Below, one piece after another: positions 25,490 to 33,725 of a DNA stretch of 40,241 nucleotides; positions within the stretch are counted from its first letter, which is position 1; each line of letters begins with the position of its first letter. The notes beneath the pieces were generated by a model that saw only the letters and a program-made list of their open reading frames with translations, did not search any database and was not told the DNA's origin. The DNA lies in NCBI GenBank assembly GCA_903835075.1, contig CAILLM010000007.1:1-40241 (forward strand), read 5' to 3'. Both the position numbers and the translations under genes were made by a program. The DNA is from Candidatus Staskawiczbacteria bacterium. Its GTDB lineage: Bacteria; Patescibacteriota; Minisyncoccia; Minisyncoccales; Staskawiczbacteraceae.

Positions 25490-27196
25490 CTATCTAAGAT
25501 ATTTTTTCAAATTGCAGATTACTTGGAAATAGATGGAGTGAGCTTTAAGCCATATGCTTACAGAAAGGTGGCCATGGTTTTAGAAAACTTAAAAGACGAT
25601 GTTGGAGAAATTTATAGAAATGGGGGAATTAAGGCTCTTTGCGAAATTCCTGGGGTTGGTGAAGGAATCGCTAGGGGTATTGAGGAGTATTTAAAAAATG
25701 GAAAAATAAAACATTTTGAAGAAATAAAAAAGAAGCTACCTTTAAAGGTTGATGATTTGCTGAAGGTGGAAAGTCTGGGGCCTAGAAAAATAAAGATTCT
25801 TTACAGAGAGCTGGGCGTTAAAAATTTAAAAGAATTAGAGAAAGTTGTAAAAGCTCACAAAGTTGCTCCATTATTTGGTTTTGGCGAAAAAACGGAGGCA
25901 AATATTTTGCAAGGATTGGAATTTTTAAAAAAAGATAAAGGAAGATTTTTAATCCAAGAAATTTTACCAATCGCAAGGGACGTTGTAAATAAATTAAGTA
26001 AATTAAAAGAGGTAGATGAAATTAGTCTAGCAGGATCTTCAAGGCGAAGAAAAGAAACAATAGGGGATGTTGATATTTTAGTAGTTTCAAAAAAGCCATC
26101 TAAGGTTATGGATTTCTTTGTTAAACTTGATGGTGTAGAAAAAGTTTGGGCCAAGGGGAGCACGAAGTCGTCAATTAGGATGCGGGAAGGTTTTGATATG
26201 GATTTGCGAGTTTTACCAAGAGAAAGTTATGGAGCAGCTTTGCAATATTTTACGGGGTCTAAAGAGCATAATATAGCTACAAGAAAAATAGCAATAGAAA
26301 AAGGATTAAAGTTGTCAGAATACGGAATTTTTAAAGGGGAGAAAATGATTGCAGGCAGAAAAGAGGAAGACGTATATAAGGCAATTGGTCTTCCATATAT
26401 TGAGCCAGAATTGAGAGAAAATGAAGGAGAGATTGGGGCCGCACAAAAAGGTCAATTACCAAAACTTATTGAAAAAAAGGATATTAAGGGGGACTTACAT
26501 TGTCACTCAAATTGGGATGGTGGAGAAAATTCTATTGAAGAAATGGCACAAACAGCAATGAATATGGGGTATGAATATATTGGGATATCTGACCATACAA
26601 AGTTTTTAAAAATTGAGAATGGGTTAGATGAAAAACAGATTTTAAAACAACATGATGCAATTAAAAAGGTTAATGAAAAATTTAAAAAACAAAAAATAAA
26701 ATTCAGAGTTTTACACGGGTGTGAAGCAAATATTTTAAATGATGGCTCAATTGATATTAAAGACGAAGTTTTGGAAAAATTAGATTATGTTATTGCAGGC
26801 GCCCATTCAACTTTAAAAATGGAGAAAAAAGAAATGATGAAAAGAATTGAAAAAGCAATGCGAAATAAAAATGTTGATATTTTGGCTCATCCTACTGGAA
26901 GAATAGTTGGGCAACGAGATGAGTATCAAATTGATTTTGATAAAATTTTACAAATAGCAAAAGAAACTGGGACTATATTAGAGATTAATTCATCTTCGAG
27001 ATTGGACTTAAGAGATTTTTATATCCGCAGAGCAAAAAATGAGGGAGTGAAAATGATAATAAATACAGATAGCCATAGAAAAGAACAGCTAAACCTTATG
27101 GAATATGGAGTTTCTCAGGCGAGGCGTGGCTGGGCGGAGAAGAAAAATATTATAAACACCTTGCCAGTTGAAGAATTATTAAAACAGTTTAAATAA
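25490..27196 (+). CDS. polX: DNA polymerase/3'-5' exonuclease PolX (with PHP domain)
   Basis: ORF track start 25457; HhH (IPGVGEGIARGIEEYL), GSSRRRKETIGDVDILV, C-terminal PHP GDLHCHSNWDGG. Start uncertain: MRNQELSKIF begins in frame shortly after the track start. Confidence 0.9.
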   Translation, partial: LSKIFFQIADYLEIDGVSFKPYAYRKVAMVLENLKDDVGEIYRNGGIKALCEIPGVGEGIARGIEEYLKNGKIKHFEEIKKKLPLKVDDLLKVESLGPRKIKILYRELGVKNLKELEKVVKAHKVAPLFGFGEKTEANILQGLEFLKKDKGRFLIQEILPIARDVVNKLSKLKEVDEISLAGSSRRRKETIGDVDILVVSKKPSKVMDFFVKLDGVEKVWAKGSTKSSIRMREGFDMDLRVLPRESYGAALQYFTGSKEHNIATRKIAIEKGLKLSEYGIFKGEKMIAGRKEEDVYKAIGLPYIEPELRENEGEIGAAQKGQLPKLIEKKDIKGDLHCHSNWDGGENSIEEMAQTAMNMGYEYIGISDHTKFLKIENGLDEKQILKQHDAIKKVNEKFKKQKIKFRVLHGCEANILNDGSIDIKDEVLEKLDYVIAGAHSTLKMEKKEMMKRIEKAMRNKNVDILAHPTGRIVGQRDEYQIDFDKILQIAKETGTILEINSSSRLDLRDFYIRRAKNEGVKMIINTDSHRKEQLNLMEYGVSQARRGWAEKKNIINTLPVEELLKQFK

Positions 27197-27197
27197 T

Positions 27198-27683
27198 ATG
27201 CCAAAAGAAAAATCAGCAGGAGCAATAATATATAGGAAAGAATCCGTTGACACGGCTCAGGGTAAAAAATATAAAATATATTTTTTACTTTTGCATTATT
27301 TTTCTGGACATTGGGAATTTCCAAAGGGTCATATTGAAAAAGATGAAACAGAGGAAGAAACTTTAAAAAGAGAAACATTTGAAGAAACAGGGATAAATGA
27401 CTTAAAAATAATTCCAGGTTTTAAAAAATATATAAAATATTTTTTTAGGCAATATAAAGAAAATGTTTCTGAAGCAGATAGGCGAGCGGGCAAAACTCCT
27501 TGGGTTTTTAAATTAGTTACATTTTTTGTGGCAGAAACAAAAACCAAAGAAATAATAATTTCTCATGAACATAAGGGTTTTATGTGGTTGCCAATTGATG
27601 AGGCAATTAAAAAAACAACATTTAAAAATTCTAAGAAATTATTGAAAGAAGCAAATGATTTTATTCTAAAAGATGGTATATAA
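27198..27683 (+). CDS. NUDIX hydrolase (Ap4A hydrolase-like)
   Basis: HWEFPKGHIEKDETEEETLKRETFEETGI. Confidence 0.88.
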   Translation: MPKEKSAGAIIYRKESVDTAQGKKYKIYFLLLHYFSGHWEFPKGHIEKDETEEETLKRETFEETGINDLKIIPGFKKYIKYFFRQYKENVSEADRRAGKTPWVFKLVTFFVAETKTKEIIISHEHKGFMWLPIDEAIKKTTFKNSKKLLKEANDFILKDGI

Positions 27684-27700
27684 AATTTAATAATAAATTA

Positions 27701-27719
27701 GCACCAGTGGTGCTTTTTT
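27701..27719 (+). terminator. Intrinsic terminator
   Basis: GCACC-AGT-GGTGC-TTTTTT. Confidence 0.75.
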
Positions 27720-27767
27720 GTTTACTTAAATTGAAACTTGTGTTAACAAGAAGGTGTCAACAGTTCG

Positions 27768-28265
27768 TTGAAATTATATTTATCAACCCAAAAGCAGTAC
27801 TTGCAAGATATTATGAGGACCCTATTTAACCTTCTCCAAAGAAAAGACCAGCAAGGATTTATTCTCGCGCTAGGCTATTATGTACAACTAGATCATGAGA
27901 ATGCCGGGATGTTTCCAGCTATCGAAACAGAGTCTCAGGCAATGATTATGACAATAGACATCAATTTGTTAAGGCGCGTATGTCAAAAATTGCCACCTCG
28001 GCAATTTAAACTTGGCATACAGCTTCTTTATGTTAACCCTAAGAGCGGCATGGCTTATTCTATATTTGGTCCAGACAAAAGATCTTTGGTAAAATCAGTC
28101 CCATTTCAAAGCCTTACAATGAAAAGATTTAGGATACTTAGTCGGAAAAAGAACCCTTTTAGCTGGTGTTGGCAGGCACCCAGTAGCTCTCGAGAAGGGA
28201 TTGATCAAAAATTGTTCAATGAAGCTATTAGGAAGTTATCTGCTTCACGCTTTCCAACTGAATAA
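27768..28265 (+). CDS. Hypothetical ORFan (start TTG 27768 or ATG 27813)
   Basis: Intact ORF with distinct composition, followed by GC-rich terminator. Confidence 0.5.
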   Translation: MKLYLSTQKQYLQDIMRTLFNLLQRKDQQGFILALGYYVQLDHENAGMFPAIETESQAMIMTIDINLLRRVCQKLPPRQFKLGIQLLYVNPKSGMAYSIFGPDKRSLVKSVPFQSLTMKRFRILSRKKNPFSWCWQAPSSSREGIDQKLFNEAIRKLSASRFPTE

Positions 28266-28285
28266 AAGATATTAATCTTTGTGAT

Positions 28286-28322
28286 GCCTCTGCGACATGG
28301 TCGTGCGAGGCTCTTTTTTTTG
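28286..28322 (+). terminator. Intrinsic terminator
   Basis: GCCTCTGCGAC-ATG-GTCGTGCGAGGC then T-run. Confidence 0.8.
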
Positions 28323-28326
28323 TAAT

Positions 28327-28348
28327 AAAAAACCGGCCAGAAGGCCGG
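28327..28348 (-). terminator. Intrinsic terminator downstream of rplT
   Basis: Minus strand CCGGCC-TTCT-GGCCGG-TTTTTT. Confidence 0.85.
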
Positions 28349-28354
28349 AATTTA

Positions 28355-28717
28355 TTAAACTGTTTTAGCTTCTCCCCTAACTTCTTCTACTATTTTTATA
28401 AATACTTCAGGATATTCATTTGCTAATTCAGATAAAACTTTTCTATCTATTTCTATATTTTTTAGTTTTAATCCGTTAATGAATCTGCTGTAGGTGATGC
28501 CATTTTCGCGGGCCAAGGCATTAATTTGTAAATTCCATAATCCCCTGAAAGTCCTCTTCTTTACCTTTCTGTCTCTGTATGCATAGGTCCAAGCATGTCT
28601 TAATGCATCTTTGGCTAATTTAAACTTTGATTTTCTGCCGAATGAAAAACCTTTGGCATGTTTCATTAAATGCTTTCTGTGCTTTCTGGCTTGTACGGCT
28701 CGTTTTATTCGTGACAT
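28355..28717 (-). CDS. rplT: 50S ribosomal protein L20
   Basis: MSRIKRAVQARKHRKHLMKHAKGFSFGRKSKFKLAKDALRHAWTYAYRDRK. Confidence 0.97.
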   Translation of the reverse strand: MSRIKRAVQARKHRKHLMKHAKGFSFGRKSKFKLAKDALRHAWTYAYRDRKVKKRTFRGLWNLQINALARENGITYSRFINGLKLKNIEIDRKVLSELANEYPEVFIKIVEEVRGEAKTV

Positions 28718-28735
28718 AGTACTTTATTTATTATT

Positions 28736-28942
28736 TTATTTAGTTAAATATTTTTTAAGATGTTGGGCTTCTACCTTTGAAAGGGGAATCCATTTTCGGC
28801 CCTTTCTTTTTTGTTCACCAGTTTTCTTTGATCTGTAGTGGTTTTGGCCAGTTGTTCTTCTTAAAATCTTACCATTTTTGGTGATTTTAAATCTTTTTAC
28901 TAATGCTTTTTTTGTTTTATTCATGCTATTGTTTGGAGACAA
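28736..28942 (-). CDS. rpmI: 50S ribosomal protein L35
   Basis: KTKKALVKRFKITKNGKILRRTTGQNHYRSKKTGEQKRK. Confidence 0.95.
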   Translation of the reverse strand: MSPNNSMNKTKKALVKRFKITKNGKILRRTTGQNHYRSKKTGEQKRKGRKWIPLSKVEAQHLKKYLTK

Positions 28943-29432
28943 TCATTGTGAAACCTCTTGGCTCACGTTTTAATTCCCTCTCAGTTTTAATTGGTATTAA
29001 TGTATTTAGCTTTTCAAAAAATAATTTAACTTTATCTGTTGCAAATTGTCCCATGGCTTTTTCTCTTCCTCTCAGTGACATGTTTATTTTTACTTTGTCG
29101 CCTTCGTCTAAGAATTTCTTTGCTTGGTTCGCTCTTGTTTCCATGTCGTGTGGGGAAATGTTAAAAGTTAATCTAATTTCTTTTAACTCTCCGCCACGAG
29201 GTTTTGATATTTTCTTTTCTTTCTTTTGTTGTTGATAAAGATATTTTCCGTAATTGGCAATTCTGCAAACAGGTGGCTCAACTTTTTCGGTTACTTGAAT
29301 TAAATCCAGCCCTTTTGATTTTGCTAAATCAATTGCTTGAAATATATTCATAACGCCAAGTTGCTCTCCTGTTTCTGAAATCACCCTAACCTCTTTAGCC
29401 CTTATAAAATTGTTTGTTAGTATTTTGTCCAA
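28926..29432 (-). CDS. infC: Translation initiation factor IF-3
   Basis: NNFIRAKEVRVISETGEQLGVMNIFQAIDLAKSKGLDLIQV; ISPHDMETRANQAKKFLDEGDKVKI; ORF opens at a non-AUG codon (TTG). Confidence 0.95.
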   Translation of the reverse strand: MDKILTNNFIRAKEVRVISETGEQLGVMNIFQAIDLAKSKGLDLIQVTEKVEPPVCRIANYGKYLYQQQKKEKKISKPRGGELKEIRLTFNISPHDMETRANQAKKFLDEGDKVKINMSLRGREKAMGQFATDKVKLFFEKLNTLIPIKTERELKREPRGFTMIVSKQ

Positions 29433-29446
29433 TGTATTTTTGTTAG

Positions 29447-29791
29447 TGGAGATGGCGGTGTTGAAACCGCGTCTGAAAAGTTTTTAAAAGCAATTCTACA
29501 AGTTTAGTCAGTTTTGATGTTCGAGTATTAAATAAATAACTAACAAAATTTTTAATACCTTATCTCCTTAGTTTCGATAATTAGCCAGAGATTCTAATTA
29601 TCTATCCTGATATATAACACCTTCATCCACCTATCAGGAGTGGATGGGGAAGATGCCGCATTAAGCGTATGCTAACGCAGGTTGCTTATTAAATAAATTA
29701 GCAATTATGATTTTTCTTAAAAGATTAATGAGCCTTAAGAAAGCTCAACTTGCCTTACTTGAAAGAACTAGTCATCGAAACAATCATCCCC
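29447..29791 (-). ncRNA. ssrA: Transfer-messenger RNA (tmRNA)
   Basis: Minus strand 5' GGGGATGATTGTTTCGATGAC, 3' AAACTGACTAAACTTGTAG...CAGACGCGGTTTCAACACCGCCATCTCCA; acceptor pairs GGGGATG/CATCTCC; tag ORF GCT...GCGTTAGCATACGCTTAA; adjacent to smpB. Confidence 0.93.
29661..29702 (-). other. tmRNA proteolysis-tag reading frame (candidate ANLFNKQPALAYA-stop)
   Basis: GCT AAT TTA TTT AAT AAG CAA CCT GCG TTA GCA TAC GCT TAA within ssrA; exact resume codon inferred. Confidence 0.7.
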
Positions 29792-29804
29792 GCATTTGCG
29801 GAAA

Positions 29805-30248
29805 TTACTCCGATAATTCGCGCCTAACCTCAAGGTCAGAATCTCTCTTTTTTATCTTCTCTTTTTTATCGTATTTCTTCTTTCCTTTGGCTAATCCGAA
29901 TTCGAGTTTTATTCTACCATTATTGTCGTAAACTTTCAAGGGCACCAGTGAAAAACCTTTAGTTTTAGTCCGCCCCATCAAATAATCTATCTCTTTTTTG
30001 TTCAAAAGAACTTTGCGTGGACGTTCATCATTATAGTCAGCTCCTGCGTTATTTGGTTGGTAGGGAGGCACTTTTACACCCACTAAAAATGGTTCGCCAC
30101 GGTTAAAAGATACATAAGAAGCAGACAAATTAATATGTCCGGTTCTTATAGATTTTACTTCTTGGCCAAACAAAACCAGCCCTGCTTCAAATTTTTCTAG
30201 GATGGCATAGTCATAATCTGCTTTTTTGTTCTCCGAAAAAACTTTCAT
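29805..30248 (-). CDS. smpB: SsrA-binding protein SmpB
   Basis: KKADYDYAILEKFEAGLVLFGQEVKSIRTGHINLSASYV. Confidence 0.96.
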   Translation of the reverse strand: MKVFSENKKADYDYAILEKFEAGLVLFGQEVKSIRTGHINLSASYVSFNRGEPFLVGVKVPPYQPNNAGADYNDERPRKVLLNKKEIDYLMGRTKTKGFSLVPLKVYDNNGRIKLEFGLAKGKKKYDKKEKIKKRDSDLEVRRELSE

Positions 30249-30268
30249 AATGTTAGCTTTTTTACTGT

Positions 30269-30298
30269 GCCCGTCCGTAGCCTTGGCGAAGGAGGGTT
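30269..30298. repeat. GC-rich imperfect palindromic element upstream of smpB
   Basis: CCCGTCCGTAGCCTTGGCGAAGGAGGG in an AT-rich intergenic region. Confidence 0.6.
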
Positions 30299-30353
30299 TT
30301 CAGAAAAGATTTTCATGTTTCTATATATATCATGTTATCACAAAAATTCATTC

Positions 30354-30382
30354 TTGACAACAAAAAATTATTGTGCTAATTT
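30354..30382 (+). promoter_or_regulatory. Sigma70-like promoter upstream of ORFan 30474-30827
   Basis: TTGACA, 17-bp spacer, TAATTT. Confidence 0.6.
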
Positions 30383-30473
30383 AAGAGCACAAAATAGGTT
30401 TACGAACCTTCACAATCTAAAAGGCAACTATGCCTGAAAAATAGCACAACCAACATTACAGAAAACATAAATC

Positions 30474-30827
30474 ATGAAAGCAACCTTTGCTCATGTCAAA
30501 TTAGACTGCATGTCAGGTGAAGTCGAAATTACAAATGCCGTACGGCATGCTCTCAAGTACACCGATATCGTTATTGTAGCATTAAGTCTAAACGAGAGTA
30601 GGCAACAGGCCTGGACCGGTATTTTCGTCGGTAGCAATATTTTGGGAATTGCACTGGAGCGAAAGCAAAGTTCTTTTTACAAAAAAGATATTGCAGAGTC
30701 TAGGAGGCTTGGCGTAGTGGCATTTAATGCAGGGTACCGGGAAGACGGCGTGGTTGCAGGCTATTTTAGGAATATTTTTGCCGAAAGTCATGACGTGCTG
30801 GAACTGACTCCAGTTCCTACGGAATAA
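30474..30827 (+). CDS. Hypothetical ORFan (117 aa)
   Basis: Intact ORF with own promoter and terminator; composition distinct from neighbours. Confidence 0.6.
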   Translation: MKATFAHVKLDCMSGEVEITNAVRHALKYTDIVIVALSLNESRQQAWTGIFVGSNILGIALERKQSSFYKKDIAESRRLGVVAFNAGYREDGVVAGYFRNIFAESHDVLELTPVPTE

Positions 30828-30839
30828 TTGTTTTCATAC

Positions 30840-30879
30840 GCGGGTGGCGGACACTATGTTCGTTCACCCGATTTTTTTT
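30840..30879 (+). terminator. Intrinsic terminator
   Basis: CGGGTG-gc-GGAC-actat-GTTC-gtt-CACCCG then TTTTTTTT. Confidence 0.8.
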
Positions 30880-30954
30880 GCATTAAAAACCTTGCCCCAT
30901 AAGCTTATCGGGGTTTAATTTTCTCTTAATCTATGTTAAATTAAACAAATATAT

Positions 30955-31641
30955 ATGCCAATAAAATCAAAAGAAACAATCATAATTTCATTGGGGGGCT
31001 CGGTAATGGCACCCGACGATATTGATGTAGGATTTTTAAAGAATTTTAAACATACCCTGTCAAAATATTTTGGTGACAAGAGGTTTTTTATTATCGTTGG
31101 TGGGGGGAAAATTGCCAGAGTTTATCAAAAAGCACTTTTAGAATTTGGTGCAAAAAATAATGATAGAGACTGGATTGGAATAAATGTTACCAAGCTTAAT
31201 GCAGAAGTTTTAAAGCAAGTTTTTGCAGGAGATTGCCATAAAGAAACTATTATTGATCCAAACAAAAAAATAAAGGCCAACAATAACGTTGTAGTGGGGG
31301 CAGGATGGAAGCCGGGTTGGTCAACAGATTATGACGCTGTTTTAATTGCCAAAAATCATAACATAAAAACAATAATTAACTTGAGTAATATTGATTATGT
31401 CTATGACAAAAATCCTTCTCATTACCCCGATGCAACACCTTTAAAAGAAATAGATTGGAAGAGCTTTAGTAGAATGATTGGAGACGTTTGGACCCCTGGG
31501 CTTTCAATGCCATTTGACCCACGAGCTTCAAAATTAGCTGCAAGTTTAAAGTTAAAAGTTGTAATAATAAATGGGAAAAAAATAGAACAACTTGAAAATT
31601 ATTTAGACGGTAAGCCATTTATTGGTACAGTTATTAATTAA
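30955..31641 (+). CDS. UMP kinase, archaeal-type amino acid kinase family
   Basis: ETIIISLGGSVMAPDDID, FFIIVGGGKIARVYQ, GWKPGWSTDYDAVLIA. Confidence 0.82.
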   Translation: MPIKSKETIIISLGGSVMAPDDIDVGFLKNFKHTLSKYFGDKRFFIIVGGGKIARVYQKALLEFGAKNNDRDWIGINVTKLNAEVLKQVFAGDCHKETIIDPNKKIKANNNVVVGAGWKPGWSTDYDAVLIAKNHNIKTIINLSNIDYVYDKNPSHYPDATPLKEIDWKSFSRMIGDVWTPGLSMPFDPRASKLAASLKLKVVIINGKKIEQLENYLDGKPFIGTVIN

Positions 31642-31649
31642 ATAATAAT

Positions 31650-32066
31650 ATGAAGAATAATTTTTTCTTAGCATTGATAATTGTTTTAGTAATATTATTA
31701 ATTATTGCAATAGCTGTAGGAGCAACTTTGTTTATAAATAAAAAAAATGTAGGAGAAAGGGTGGCTTTTGTTGTCTCTGATGAAATAAATGGGAGGGATA
31801 CAGAAATAGCCAGAATTGATTTTAGCAATTCCGTAACAGGAGAATTAAAGATAGTTAAATCAGGAGAAAGTTCTAAAAGATTAAAGATTGCTTGGGAAGA
31901 AATAAATAAAAAAACATCTTTATCGTATAATTCTGAAACGCAAGAAAATGGCAAATTAGTAATGTATTCAAAAACAACCAGTAAGAATCAAGAAGATTGG
32001 AAGTGGGCAGTATTCGATTATTTTCAAAAGAATTCTAAATTTGTTATAGATATAGAGAGATTTTAA
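31650..32066 (+). CDS. Hypothetical protein with N-terminal TM anchor
   Basis: MKNNFFLALIIVLVILLIIAIAVGATLFINKK. Confidence 0.6.
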   Translation: MKNNFFLALIIVLVILLIIAIAVGATLFINKKNVGERVAFVVSDEINGRDTEIARIDFSNSVTGELKIVKSGESSKRLKIAWEEINKKTSLSYNSETQENGKLVMYSKTTSKNQEDWKWAVFDYFQKNSKFVIDIERF

Positions 32067-32069
32067 AAA

Positions 32070-33725
32070 ATGATAAAAGACGATATTAAAAAAATAATAG
32101 AAAAAGCGATTGACGGGGAGCTCCCTGATTTTTCGGTTGAAATTCCTATAGAAAAAAAACGTGGGGATTATTCAACAAACGTTGCTTTAATTTTGGCTAA
32201 ACAATTAGGTAAAAATCCCGTTGAAATTGCTGAGTCTATAAAAGACAAAATTGGCGATAACAAGTTGTTTTCTAAAGTGGAAGTTGTGGCGCCTGGTTTT
32301 ATTAATTTTTTTATTGCAGATAATATTTTTATTGATATCTTAAAAAATGTTGATATAAATTATGGTAGGGGTAGGGAGTGGAAAAATAAAAAAGTTGTTA
32401 TTGACTATACAGATCCTAACCCGTTTAAAGAGTTTCATATAGGGCATTTAATGAGTAATGCAATTGGAGAGTCTCTATCTAGAATTTTTGAATTTCAGGG
32501 AGCAAGAATAAAAAGAGTTTGTTATCAGGGTGATGTTGGCATGCATGTAGCAAAAGCAATTTGGGGAAAAATAAATGGCGCAGAGGGTATCAGTTGGGGA
32601 GCAGCCTATGCATATGGTGCACAGGCCTTTGAAGAAGATGAGGGTTCAAAAAAAGATATAACAGAACTCAATAAAAAAATATTCAAAAAATCAGATGCTA
32701 AAATAAATGCATTATATGACGAGGGGAAAAAATCTAGTCTAAAACACTTTGACGAGATTTATAAAAAGTTAGACACCAAATTTGATTATTTTATTTTTGA
32801 AAGTCAGGTTATGGATATTGGAAAAAAGATTGTTGAGGATGGTTTGAAAAAAGGGATTTTTGAAAAAGGAGAAAATGGGGCAGTGATTTTTAAAGGTGAA
32901 AATTATGGTTTGCACACTAGGGTTTTTATAAATTCAGAAGGTTTGCCAACTTACGAAGCAAAAGATTTGGGGTTGGCTGAGGTTAAGTATAAAAAATATA
33001 AGTATGACAATTCGGTAGTTGTTACTGCGAATGAACAAAGCGATTATTTTAAAGTTATGCTTTGTGCAATGGGTAGGGTATTGCCAAAATTAGCAGAAAG
33101 AACAAAGCATATAAGTCACGGGATGCTAAGGTTGCCTGAAGGGAAAATGTCTTCTAGGACGGGAAAAGTTATTACAGGAGAATTGCTGATAGAAAAAGTT
33201 GAAGATTTGGTAAAAGAAAAAATTAAAGATAGAAACTTATCTGAACAAGAGGGAAAAGAAATTATAGGGGCGGTGGCAATTGGAGCTATAAAATATTCGG
33301 TACTGAAGCAGTCAACAGGCTCTGACATTATTTATGATTTTGATAAATCAATTTCTTTTGATGGAGATTCTGGCCCATATCTGCAATATGCATATACAAG
33401 GGCGCAATCTGTGCTGAGAAAGGCAAAAGACGAAGGCATAAAAATGAGTTTTAAAAAGATACCAAGTGAAATCACTCAACTTGAAAAAATGATAAGCAAT
33501 TTTCCAGAAATAGTAATTAGGGCAGAAAAAAGTTATGAACCTCATTTTATAGCACTTTATCTTACTGAGCTTGCTGGAGTATTTAACAATTATTATGCAA
33601 AAAATAAAATTGTAGACAAGGCAGATGAATTTTCTTCTTATAGGGCTGCGCTAGTTAATGCATTCTCTATAGTTATGAAAAATGGAATGTGTTTGTTGGG
33701 AATAAAAACATTAGAAAAAATGTAA
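32070..33725 (+). CDS. argS: Arginyl-tRNA synthetase
   Basis: VVIDYTDPNPFKEFHIGHLMSNAIGESLSRI; RLPEGKMSSRTGKVI; C-terminal DALR domain. Confidence 0.96.
   Translation: MIKDDIKKIIEKAIDGELPDFSVEIPIEKKRGDYSTNVALILAKQLGKNPVEIAESIKDKIGDNKLFSKVEVVAPGFINFFIADNIFIDILKNVDINYGRGREWKNKKVVIDYTDPNPFKEFHIGHLMSNAIGESLSRIFEFQGARIKRVCYQGDVGMHVAKAIWGKINGAEGISWGAAYAYGAQAFEEDEGSKKDITELNKKIFKKSDAKINALYDEGKKSSLKHFDEIYKKLDTKFDYFIFESQVMDIGKKIVEDGLKKGIFEKGENGAVIFKGENYGLHTRVFINSEGLPTYEAKDLGLAEVKYKKYKYDNSVVVTANEQSDYFKVMLCAMGRVLPKLAERTKHISHGMLRLPEGKMSSRTGKVITGELLIEKVEDLVKEKIKDRNLSEQEGKEIIGAVAIGAIKYSVLKQSTGSDIIYDFDKSISFDGDSGPYLQYAYTRAQSVLRKAKDEGIKMSFKKIPSEITQLEKMISNFPEIVIRAEKSYEPHFIALYLTELAGVFNNYYAKNKIVDKADEFSSYRAALVNAFSIVMKNGMCLLGIKTLEKM

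Noticed and set aside
27241-27265. GTTGACACGGCTCAGGGT in the NUDIX gene, resembling a decayed copy of the uvrB/ileS element
   Set aside because: Similarity too short and partial to support without a genome-wide consensus
29707-29931. 74 aa + strand ORF
   Set aside because: Lies antisense to the tmRNA gene and the smpB 3' end; no homology-like features
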